6,352 nt of DNA from Lachnoclostridium sp. UBA1434 (GTDB taxonomy: Bacteria > Bacillota > Clostridia > Lachnospirales > Lachnospiraceae): contig DCTS01000083.1 in the NCBI GenBank assembly GCA_002329645.1, forward strand, positions 71,041-77,392, given 5' to 3'. The notes beneath the pieces were generated by a model. That model saw only the letters and a program-made list of their open reading frames with translations. It made no database searches and had not been told where the DNA came from. Position numbers and translations under genes: made by a program. Of this stretch, positions 1-6,028 are shown piece after piece; the first letter of the stretch is position 1, and each line of letters begins with the position of its first letter.

Positions 1-390
1 GCCTAATTCCATGGCACTTGTTGTCGCAGTACTGTCCATATACCTTGCATAATCCATATCCTCAGGAACAACCTTATCCCTCTGAGTTACAAGTATTGCT
101 ACAGGTACATCCTTAAGCTTCTCTATAATAACTGCAGGTATCCCGGATGCGACATATCCGTTCTCCCATATTATCAGTAAATCAAAAGGCCTGTTTTTTA
201 TCTCATCTGCCAGTTTTTCTGCTTCCGGTATATCGCCGATTAGCTGGCAGCTGTAAAGTTTATAATCCTTTTGCAGCTTGTTAATAACCTTATCCATAAG
301 CTCAAATGTCTGACCTTCAAGCTGCGGATAAAGCTGCCAGAACAGTTTCATCGCAACAGGTACGAAGCATACTGATGGTTTGTCCGACAT
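1..390 (-). CDS. L-fucose/L-arabinose isomerase-like protein, N-terminal part (runs off the left edge)
   Basis: A continuous reading frame of 130 codons starts at the ATG at 390-388 (minus strand) and is still open at position 1. It begins MSDKPSVCFVPVAMKLFWQL and continues with a helix, a strand (DYKLYSCQLIGD) and the stretch FDLLIIWENGYVAS, an alternating beta/alpha pattern typical of a Rossmann-like N-terminal domain. The start is set by GGAGGG at 402-397, six bases upstream of the ATG. It lies 18 bp downstream of the M24 gene on the same strand, so the two are probably one transcript. The FVPVA..LFW opening and the DxLIIW..GY region resemble the N-terminal domain of the L-fucose/L-arabinose isomerase superfamily, whose members interconvert aldoses and ketoses in sugar catabolism. 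This is from memory of the family, and the metal-binding C-terminal domain lies outside the window. Another alpha/beta sugar-processing family remains possible. Confidence 0.55.
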   Translation of the reverse strand, partial: MSDKPSVCFVPVAMKLFWQLYPQLEGQTFELMDKVINKLQKDYKLYSCQLIGDIPEAEKLADEIKNRPFDLLIIWENGYVASGIPAVIIEKLKDVPVAILVTQRDKVVPEDMDYARYMDSTATTSAMELG

Positions 391-408
391 ATGTATCCCT
401 CCATTCTG

Positions 409-945
409 CTATATAATCTCAATGATTTCCCTGCGATAATCCGATAATGATTCCGCTTTGTCCTTTCTGACAACAAAACCGTCCTCCACCCGTATACCTA
501 TTCTTTCTTCGTCATTTCCCAGATAAACGCAGGTGCAGAATGTCATGTTCTTTTCAAGAGGGAAATCAGAGACAGCCTCAATCCAGGGATACTCACCTTC
601 CATAAGTCCGGTGCCGTGACAAGGTCCATATAAGATATGATCCTCATACCCAAGCTTTTTAAGGGTATTATAATGTATATCGCTAACCGCTTTTGCATTC
701 ACTCCCTCTTTAGCAACGCTTAATATGGATTTTTGTGCTTCCAATGCTGCATTGATCAGAGATTTTTGCTTATCGGTTGCTTTACCTATAACTACAGGTC
801 GTCCGACGGAAGCCGCATAACCCTCATACCTTGCTCCTACCTGTATCTGTACGATATCTCCTTTTTCTATAACCTTATTTCTGCATCGGCTTATGGCATG
901 ATTGGAATCCTTTCCTGTCAGTATCCAGAACGGATATGCTTCAGC
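409..945 (-). pseudogene. M24 (creatinase / Xaa-Pro peptidase fold) family protein, 5'-truncated
   Basis: Recognisable M24 'pita-bread' sequence starts near the residues AEAYPFW (about 945-925) and runs to the TAG at 411-409, about 178 residues. Full members have about 350-400, so the N-terminal domain and the start of the catalytic domain are missing. Landmarks in order are GDIVQIQVGARYEGYAASVG (usual form GDlvliDlGa.y.GY.SDitR), GPCHGTGL (usual tGHGiGl), an MTFCTCVYL strand (usual mvftiEpgiy) and IGIRVEDGFVV (usual iGvRiEdtvlV). The His and the last Glu persist, but both usual metal-binding Asp positions and the first Glu are replaced. This points to a creatinase-like non-metal enzyme or a non-catalytic homologue rather than a working aminopeptidase. 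The open frame can be read to an ATG at 984-982, but the residues beyond about 945 are antisense to rmlB and are not M24-like. It is followed after 18 bp by the isomerase-like gene. Confidence 0.72.
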
Positions 946-1409
946 CGGTCGCAGTAACCAGGTGTACCAACAATTATGGCCCATACCAGTTTGAAGAAAA
1001 GTTTATACCCCATTGTATCAAAAAGTGTCTGTCCGGTGAGAAAATACCCGTGTATGGCGACGGAATGCATATAAGAGACTGGCTCTATGTGGAGGATCAC
1101 TGCCGGGCAATCGATATGGTGCTGCATAAGGGCCTGCCGGGTGAAGTCTATAATATCGGCGGCAATAACGAGTATCCGAATATTGAATTGGTAAGCATTA
1201 TCCGCCGCCTGCTGAAGGACGAATACCTTGTCAAGGTGCCTGATGTAAGGTTTGTAGAGGACAGAAAAGGTCATGACAGGCGATATGCAATTGATTCTTC
1301 AAAGCTCAGGCATGAGCTTGGATGGAAGCCGGAGGTTACATTTAAAGACGGTATACGAAGAACGGTAGGCTGGTATATGGAGCATAAAGATTATATAAAT
1401 ATAGTCTGA
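945..1409 (+). pseudogene. rmlB: dTDP-glucose 4,6-dehydratase (RmlB), C-terminal half only
   Basis: From PVAVTRCTNNYGPYQF (about 945-992) to the TGA at 1407-1409 the frame matches the C-terminal half of RmlB, the SDR-family enzyme that converts dTDP-glucose to dTDP-4-keto-6-deoxyglucose for rhamnose and other deoxysugars. Diagnostic stretches are TRCTNNYGPYQF, EEKFIPHCI, the VYGDGMHIRDWLYVEDHCRA substrate-binding segment, GEVYNIGGNNE, DRKGHDRRYAID and LGWKPEVTF. About 155 of the usual 330-350 residues remain. The NAD-binding GxxGxxG and the catalytic YxxxK are absent because the gene is cut off at the junction with the minus-strand M24 fragment. The possible ATG at 936 has no ribosome binding site and its first three codons probably belong to the other side of the junction. 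The remnant cannot bind NAD or catalyse the reaction. Identity is very secure; loss of function is inferred from truncation. Confidence 0.9.
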
Positions 1410-1466
1410 TATACTGCAGGTTCCTCAGAAGCCCTATTTATCAGAGCTGACAGATAATAATAATGT

Positions 1467-1495
1467 TTGACATAAACTCTGAAAAAGGAAATAAT
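1467..1495 (+). promoter_or_regulatory. Sigma-A-type promoter of the MerR-methyltransferase gene
   Basis: TTGACA at 1467-1472 is a perfect -35 box. After 17 bases comes AATAAT at 1490-1495, matching the -10 consensus at five of six positions. Transcription would start near 1502. That is downstream of the first in-frame ATG (1463) but 27 bases upstream of the ATG at 1529, so the promoter also argues for the shorter protein. MerR-type regulators usually act on promoters with long 19-20 bp spacers. This one has a normal spacer, so autoregulation by DNA untwisting is not indicated. Confidence 0.65.
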
Positions 1496-1513
1496 AACAT
1501 TAGAATGTCTTAT

Positions 1514-1520
1514 GGGGGTG
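1514..1520 (+). promoter_or_regulatory. Ribosome binding site that selects the start at 1529
   Basis: GGGGGTG differs from the GGAGGTG core of the Shine-Dalgarno consensus at one position and lies eight bases before the ATG at 1529. The upstream in-frame ATGs at 1463 and 1505 have no comparable site at a usable distance. Confidence 0.55.
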
Positions 1521-1528
1521 CCGGACTT

Positions 1529-2731
1529 ATGCAGGAGCATTGTCTATACAGCACGGGGGAATTGTCAAAGAGAGCAAATGTTTCCGTGCGTACAATAAGA
1601 TATTACGATGAGAAGGGTTTACTTACCCCATCAGTTGTTAAGGAATCCGGATATAGGTTTTATAATGACAGCGATTTAGCCAGGCTTCAGAAAATCATAA
1701 TTCTCAAAAAGCTTGGCTTCTCGCTGGATGAGATATCAGATATCTCCCGGGACGGCCACGATAAGGAATATATTAATGAGGTATTTAAGCTGCAGGCAAA
1801 AATACTTAATGAAAAAATAAGTCGGCTTAAGCAAATGGAGCAATCCATCCGGCTGATATCGGACGAGCTTTCAAGCAGACAGGATGTTGAATGGAATAAA
1901 ATCATAAGTCTGATACACCTCTTAAGCATGGAAGAAGCCCTGCGGGACCAATACAAGGATGCAACCAATATCAATGCCAGAATTGAGCTGCATCAAAGGT
2001 TTTCATTGAATAAGCAGGGGTGGTTTCGCTGGATATTCGATAAGCTTGATCTGAAAGGCGGTATGAAGATACTTGAAACCGGATGCGGCAACGGACAGCT
2101 CTGGAGGGATAATATCGAGCTCCTTCCTGACAATGTTCATATTCTGCTGTCGGACATATCCTCAGGTATGCTTAAAAGTGCAAAGCAAAAGCTTGGTAAA
2201 AGGGTTAAGCAAAAGGATCATATATTCACTTATCAGCGCTTTGACTTTGATAAAATTCCTTATCCCGATGAAAGCTTTGACATTGTAATTGCCAACCATG
2301 TACTCTTCTATTCTAAGGACCGTCATAAAACCCTTGCCGAGCTGAAGCGTGTTCTGAGAAAAGGCGGCCTGTTCTTCTGCAGTACTTACGGACACAATCA
2401 TATGAAGGAAATCGAGCTTCTCGCCAAGGAATATGATGAAAGAATTAGTCTGTCAGAGATAAAGCTGTATGATCTGTTTGGTCTTGAGAACGGTGCCGAA
2501 GAACTGCGCTTATTCTATAATAAGGTGGAGCTTTTTAAGTATGAGGATAGCCTGTTGGTTACTGATCCACAGCCGCTGGCGGATTACATATATTCCTGTC
2601 ATGGCAATCAGATGACCTGTATCGGCAGCCGTCAGGCACATTTTGAACGCTTTCTGCAAAAAAAAACAGGAAGGAAGGGCCTCCATGTTACAAAGGATGC
2701 GGGGTTGTTCGTATGCACGGATTTGCAGTAA
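1529..2731 (+). CDS. MerR-family HTH regulator fused to a class I SAM-dependent methyltransferase
   Basis: The protein has 400 residues from the ATG at 1529. The frame is open from an ATG at 1463, but the promoter lies inside that extension and GGGGGTG precedes 1529. Residues about 7-70 form a winged-helix MerR DNA-binding domain (YSTGELSKRANVSVRTIRYY, then EKGLL and SGYRFYNDSDL). Residues about 75-135 are charged and helical (KLQAKILNEKISRLKQMEQS), like the MerR dimerisation coiled coil. The C-terminal part is a methyltransferase: motif I ILETGCGNGQLW at 181-192, the acidic SAM-ribose residue in LLSDISSGML (Asp209), DIVIANHVLFY at 251-261 and LKRVLRKGGLFF after it. The methyl acceptor cannot be read from sequence. 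A role in sensing a small molecule and modifying it, or in coupling SAM to transcription, is inference. Similar MerR-methyltransferase fusions occur in Bacillota as far as I recall. The gene appears intact and separate from the rmlB remnant upstream. Confidence 0.85.
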   Translation: MQEHCLYSTGELSKRANVSVRTIRYYDEKGLLTPSVVKESGYRFYNDSDLARLQKIIILKKLGFSLDEISDISRDGHDKEYINEVFKLQAKILNEKISRLKQMEQSIRLISDELSSRQDVEWNKIISLIHLLSMEEALRDQYKDATNINARIELHQRFSLNKQGWFRWIFDKLDLKGGMKILETGCGNGQLWRDNIELLPDNVHILLSDISSGMLKSAKQKLGKRVKQKDHIFTYQRFDFDKIPYPDESFDIVIANHVLFYSKDRHKTLAELKRVLRKGGLFFCSTYGHNHMKEIELLAKEYDERISLSEIKLYDLFGLENGAEELRLFYNKVELFKYEDSLLVTDPQPLADYIYSCHGNQMTCIGSRQAHFERFLQKKTGRKGLHVTKDAGLFVCTDLQ

Positions 2732-2803
2732 AAGAGCAGCTTTTCCTCAGGCAGATGTATGCTTAGAGATTAGGTATGATTTATAGATTAATTTAGATAT
2801 GAT

Positions 2804-2809
2804 AAGGAG
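2804..2809 (+). promoter_or_regulatory. Ribosome binding site that selects the start at 2817
   Basis: AAGGAG lies seven bases before the ATG at 2817. It falls inside the codons that would follow an earlier in-frame ATG at 2799, and that ATG has no ribosome binding site of its own. The site therefore supports the start six codons downstream. Confidence 0.75.
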
Positions 2810-2816
2810 TAAACGC

Positions 2817-3548
2817 ATGATACCGGGAAATATAATCGGAAAAGGCAATACGGCAACTGTATATGAATGGGGTGAAGACAGGGTACTTAAGCTGTTTAAC
2901 CAGGGATATCCCCATGATGCGGTTGAAAAGGAATATCGTAACGCCTATGCAATAAATCCTCTGGATTTTGCAAAGCCAAGGACATATGGAATAATTACAT
3001 ATGAGAACCGGACAGGAATTATATATGACAAGGTGGAGGGCGAATCCCTTTTGGACCGGGTCCTTAGGACAGGCGACCTTCGAGAATGCGCCGTGTATAT
3101 GGCAAATCTGCATAAATCCGTATTAAGGAATAAGAACAGCAATGTGCCAAGTTACAAGGATTTCTTAATGTATAGTGTTGGAGATGCCTCTATATCCCCG
3201 GATAAAAAGAAGGATCTGATTAGTCTTATTGATAAGCTACCCGGCGGAGATACCCTGTGTCATGGTGATTTCCATCCCGGCAATATTATTATATCGGGTG
3301 ACAAGGCTTATTTAATAGACTTTATGAATATATGCATCGGTAATTACCTGTATGACATCGCCAGAACAGTGTTCCTTGTTCAATACACCCCGGTACCCGA
3401 CGACGCAAAGGATAAGGATTTAATTTTGCAGTTTAAAAAGGCATTGGCCGACGAATATCTTAAACAGATGAATATAACGCGTGAAGCGATCCGGGATTAT
3501 CTGACGGTCATTATCGAAGCAAGAAAGGGCGAATGTCCTGACGAATAG
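2817..3548 (+). CDS. Aminoglycoside phosphotransferase-fold (APH family) small-molecule kinase
   Basis: The protein has 243 residues, starting at the ATG at 2817 chosen by its AAGGAG site. It has the bilobal APH/choline-kinase fold: a nucleotide-binding loop IGKGNTATVYEW at 7-18, the ATP-anchoring Lys in RVLKLF (Lys25), the catalytic loop HGDFHPGN at 149-156 with Asp151 as catalytic base and Asn156 as Mg ligand, and the second Mg-binding Asp in LIDF (Asp168). All key kinase residues are present, so it should transfer phosphate from ATP to a small hydroxylated substrate in the cytosol. The overall form fits the short APH-like subfamily common in gut Clostridia, which has no demonstrated resistance role that I know of. 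The substrate is unknown. No good promoter is visible in the 85 bp after the MerR-methyltransferase stop, so co-transcription with it is likely. The last residues (GECPDE) and the stop codon fall in the first copy of a degenerate tandem repeat. Confidence 0.8.
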   Translation: MIPGNIIGKGNTATVYEWGEDRVLKLFNQGYPHDAVEKEYRNAYAINPLDFAKPRTYGIITYENRTGIIYDKVEGESLLDRVLRTGDLRECAVYMANLHKSVLRNKNSNVPSYKDFLMYSVGDASISPDKKKDLISLIDKLPGGDTLCHGDFHPGNIIISGDKAYLIDFMNICIGNYLYDIARTVFLVQYTPVPDDAKDKDLILQFKKALADEYLKQMNITREAIRDYLTVIIEARKGECPDE

Positions 3549-3602
3549 CATATCCTGGCGAATAGAATGTCCTGACGAAATAAACATCCTGACAACTAAT
3601 AG
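3531..3602 (+). repeat. Degenerate 17-19 bp tandem repeat, four copies
   Basis: Four consecutive units share the core TCCTGRCGAA followed by TAG or TAA: 3531-3548, 3549-3565, 3566-3583 and 3584-3602, the last being more diverged (TCCTGACAAC). A fifth, very weak copy may follow. The first unit encodes the last five residues and the stop of the APH-fold kinase, so the repeat probably grew by slippage from the 3' end of that gene. Unit length and divergence do not fit a CRISPR array, and there are no spacers. Confidence 0.7.
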
Positions 3603-3728
3603 GATCACACTGACATTACTAATTAAACAAGTGCCATAAAGGAGGATAAGATTAATTAATTATCAATACCCATATATATTATGCTATACCGGGAAAGGGA
3701 ATGCACTGTTTTATTATAAGGAGGCTTT

Positions 3729-4955
3729 ATGAACAGAGATGAACTGGCTTCATTACTGGAACAGTATAGCCAGCAGCATATATTATCCTACTATGATAAG
3801 CTGCCCCGGGCACGGAAGGATGGCCTGTCAGCCCAGATTGAGCAGGTCGACTGGAGGCTGATAAGCCTTATACATAATCAAAGCACACAGGGAAAAAGCT
3901 CTGTATACTCGCCTATAAAAGGAATGAGCATTAAGCAGATCGAAAATAATAAAGGATTTTTCTATGATATTGGGATCAAGGCAATCCGGGACGGTAAGGC
4001 AGCCGCTGTTCTGCTGGCCGGAGGACAGGGAACGCGGCTCGGCTGTGACAGGCCAAAGGGTACGGTGGATATAGGCATTACAAAGAGGTTATACATATTC
4101 GAACTGCTTTTCAACAATATATTGCAGGCTGCTAATGAAGCCAAAGCTTATATTCCTTTTTTCATTATGACCAGTGATAAGAATCATGAGCAAACGGTAA
4201 GCTTTCTGAAGCAGCACGATTTTTTCGGTTATCCTGAAGGATATATAACCTTTTTCATGCAGGATATGAATCCTTCAGTGAGCTTTGACGGCAAGCTGCT
4301 GATGGAAGCTCCCGGCCGCCTTTCTATGTCACCAAACGGTAACGGAGGATGGTTCTCTTCCATGGTTAAGGCTGGCTTGCTCGATGAACCGCAGCTTAAA
4401 AATGTGGAATGGATAAATGTATTCTCGGTTGACAATGTCCTTCAGAAGATTGCAGATCCTGTTTTTATAGGTGCAGCTATAGCGACCGGTAATATGTGTG
4501 CAGCCAAGGTGGTCAGAAAGGCAAACCCTTATGAGCGAGTGGGCGTCATGTGTCTGGAGGATGGAAGGCCGTCAATTGTAGAATACTACGAAATGGCCGA
4601 CGATATGCTTCATGCAAGAGATGTTGAAGGCGAATTAAGCTATGCATATGGTGTCATATTGAACTACCTGTTTCGCATGGATAAGTTTAAAAGTATATTG
4701 AATGTACGCCTGCCCATTCATGTTGCGGAGAAAAGGATCCCACATATTACTGCTGATGGACAATATATTAATCCTGACAAGCCTAATGGTTATAAATTCG
4801 AAGAGCTTGTTCTGGATATGGTGCATCTATTTGATAGCTGCCTTCCATTTGAGGTAAAAAGGGATGTGGAATTTGCTCCTGTCAAAAATGCTGTAGGTGA
4901 CGATTCAATCGACAGTGCCAGGCGATTATTGATTAAGAATGGCTTTATACTGTGA
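3729..4955 (+). CDS. UDPGP-family nucleotidyltransferase (UDP-N-acetylhexosamine / UTP-glucose-1-phosphate uridylyltransferase type)
   Basis: The protein has 408 residues and a strong AAGGAGG site (3718-3724) four bases before its ATG. It belongs to the UDPGP type 1 family, which couples UTP to a sugar-1-phosphate and releases pyrophosphate. Motifs in order are the nucleotide-binding signature LLAGGQGTRLG at 95-105 followed by PKG at 109-111, SPNGNGG at 201-207 (the NGNGG uridine/sugar loop), FSVDNVL at 232-238 with the metal-binding Asp235, VVRKANPYERVGV, IVEYYEM, NGYKFEELVLDM and EFAPVKN at 381-387. These are closer to the eukaryotic-type UDP-N-acetylhexosamine pyrophosphorylases than to bacterial GalU. 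An N-terminal helical region of about 90 residues precedes the Rossmann-like core, as in that group. Length and motif set indicate a complete enzyme. The sugar cannot be fixed from sequence: GlcNAc-1-P, GalNAc-1-P and Glc-1-P are all possible. It would supply a nucleotide sugar for glycan synthesis, in keeping with the nearby rmlB remnant. Confidence 0.87.
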   Translation: MNRDELASLLEQYSQQHILSYYDKLPRARKDGLSAQIEQVDWRLISLIHNQSTQGKSSVYSPIKGMSIKQIENNKGFFYDIGIKAIRDGKAAAVLLAGGQGTRLGCDRPKGTVDIGITKRLYIFELLFNNILQAANEAKAYIPFFIMTSDKNHEQTVSFLKQHDFFGYPEGYITFFMQDMNPSVSFDGKLLMEAPGRLSMSPNGNGGWFSSMVKAGLLDEPQLKNVEWINVFSVDNVLQKIADPVFIGAAIATGNMCAAKVVRKANPYERVGVMCLEDGRPSIVEYYEMADDMLHARDVEGELSYAYGVILNYLFRMDKFKSILNVRLPIHVAEKRIPHITADGQYINPDKPNGYKFEELVLDMVHLFDSCLPFEVKRDVEFAPVKNAVGDDSIDSARRLLIKNGFIL

Positions 4956-4970
4956 AGCTGTGAGCATAGT

Positions 4971-5807
4971 ATGGATTTTGGCCCCCTGATAGCCCGCCCA
5001 AGCAGCCTTATAATGGGCGCAGGAGCCCAATTCGGAATAGCTATAGCCTTTATCATAGCCATTATCCTTGGCTTTGACCCCAAAGAAGCCGCTTCCATTT
5101 CAATAATCGGAGGCGCCGACGGGCCTACGGCAATTTACCTGACAACAAAGCTTGCCCCCGATCTTCTGGCTTCCATAGCAATAGCCGCATATTCATATAT
5201 GGCTCTTATACCGTTAATTCAACCGCCCCTAATGAGATTAATAACCACTAAGAAGGAGCGTTCCATTGAAATGAAGCAGCTTCGCAATGTATCGAAGCTT
5301 GAGAAAATCTGCTTTCCAATCATAGTGTCCATCTTATGCATACTTCTTCTGCCTTCGGTTGCTCCGCTGATCGGTATGCTTATGCTGGGTAATCTGTTCA
5401 GGGAATCCGGAGTGGTGGAGAGGCTGTCAGAAACAGCGCAAAATGCACTTATAAATATAGTAACAATATTCCTTGGAGTCACTGTCGGTGCGACCGCTGT
5501 CGGTACCGAATTCCTCAAGCCAAGGACTCTGGGCATTATTCTTCTTGGCCTTGTTGCATTCTCTTTCAGCACGATAGGCGGACTCCTGATAGGAAAGTTC
5601 ATGTGCTGGGTCACCAAGGGCAAGATTAATCCTCTCATCGGCTCTGCCGGCGTGTCGGCAGTACCTATGGCAGCCAGAGTATCGCAGGTTGAGGGTCAAA
5701 AGGCCAATCCAGGCAATTATCTGCTCATGTTCGCTATGGGCCCGAATGTTGCAGGCGTTATAGGATCCGCAGTAGCCGCCGGAGTATTGCTTTCACTTTT
5801 TGGCTGA
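4971..5807 (+). pseudogene. Na+-transporting carboxylic-acid decarboxylase beta subunit (OadB/GcdB/MmdB family), 5'-truncated
   Basis: The 278 residues match the beta subunit of biotin-dependent sodium-pump decarboxylases (oxaloacetate, glutaconyl-CoA or methylmalonyl-CoA type). This integral membrane protein removes CO2 from carboxybiotin and drives Na+ export. The frame begins at DFGPLIARPSSLIMGAGAQF, the re-entrant segment carrying the family's key Asp (Asp203 in Klebsiella OadB, from memory). It continues with SIIGGADGPTAIYL, AAYSYMALIPLIQPP, the GMLMLGNLFRESGVVERLS block, INPLIGSAGVSAVPMAARVS and AMGPNVAGVIGSAVAAG at the C-terminus. At least 100 N-terminal residues with the first membrane helices are missing. 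There is no ribosome binding site before the ATG at 4971. Only 15 bases separate it from the UDPGP stop, in the same frame. One unusual residue is Phe in LLMFAMGPNV, where I expect His. It is most probably non-functional, or an assembly join. Which decarboxylase it served cannot be told without the alpha subunit. Confidence 0.85.
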
Positions 5808-5821
5808 CATTAATTTAGCAA

Positions 5822-5849
5822 TTGACATTTCAAAATGTTTTGGTATACT
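5822..5849 (+). promoter_or_regulatory. Strong extended -10 promoter of the tRNA-Ala/tRNA-Ile/23S unit
   Basis: TTGACA at 5822-5827 is a perfect -35 box, followed after 16 bases by TATACT at 5844-5849. TGG directly before the -10 gives an extended TGnTATACT element, and the 15 bases upstream of the -35 are AT-rich like an UP element. Transcription would start near 5856-5857, about 16 bases before tRNA-Ala. This is the architecture expected for a stable-RNA promoter, here placed directly before the tRNAs rather than before a 16S gene. Confidence 0.75.
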
Positions 5850-5872
5850 CATATCTGTGAGATATTTTCAGT

Positions 5873-5948
5873 GGGGATATAGCTCAGCTGGGAGAGCGCC
5901 TGCTTTGCAAGCAGGAGGTCAGCGGTTCGATCCCGCTAATCTCCACCA
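5873..5948 (+). tRNA. tRNA-Ala (anticodon UGC)
   Basis: This is a 76-nt cloverleaf with an encoded CCA end. The D arm is GCTC...GAGC. The anticodon stem CCTGC/GCAGG closes the loop TTTGCAA with anticodon TGC at 5906-5908. The T arm is AGCGG/CCGCT around TTCGATC. The acceptor carries the alanine identity pair G3-U70 (5875 with 5942). The seventh acceptor pair is an A-A mismatch (5879 with 5938), where a Watson-Crick pair is usual. tRNA-Ala and tRNA-Ile in this order are standard occupants of the 16S-23S spacer. Confidence 0.97.
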
Positions 5949-5951
5949 AAT

Positions 5952-6028
5952 GGGCCCGTAGCTCAGCTGGCTAGAGCGTACGACTGATAATCGTAAGGTC
6001 GGTGGTTCGAGCCCACTCGGGCCCACCA
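5952..6028 (+). tRNA. tRNA-Ile (anticodon GAU)
   Basis: This is a 77-nt cloverleaf starting three bases after tRNA-Ala. The acceptor stem GGGCCCG/CGGGCCC is perfect, the D arm is GCTC...GAGC, and the anticodon stem TACGA/TCGTA encloses CTGATAA with anticodon GAT at 5986-5988. The T arm is GGTGG/CCACT with a terminal wobble, and CCA is encoded. It is co-transcribed with tRNA-Ala and the downstream 23S rRNA. Confidence 0.97.

Noticed and set aside
918..1274. Minus-strand open frame of 118 codons opposite rmlB
   Set aside because: It is fully explained as the reverse strand of the rmlB remnant. It has no ribosome binding site and no recognisable family.
2817..3548. Antibiotic resistance gene
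   Set aside because: The APH fold and catalytic residues are present, but it does not show features I can tie to a known aminoglycoside-modifying enzyme, and this fold covers many metabolic kinases.
3531..3602. Possible CRISPR-like repeats
   Set aside because: Units are directly adjacent, 17-19 bp long, diverged, and without spacers.
940..4965. Mobile element carrying the central genes
   Set aside because: No transposase, integrase, terminal inverted repeats or target-site duplication was found at either junction.
5219..5638. Minus-strand open frame of 139 codons opposite the decarboxylase beta fragment
   Set aside because: The plus-strand frame has unmistakable OadB-family motifs throughout, so the reverse frame is a shadow.
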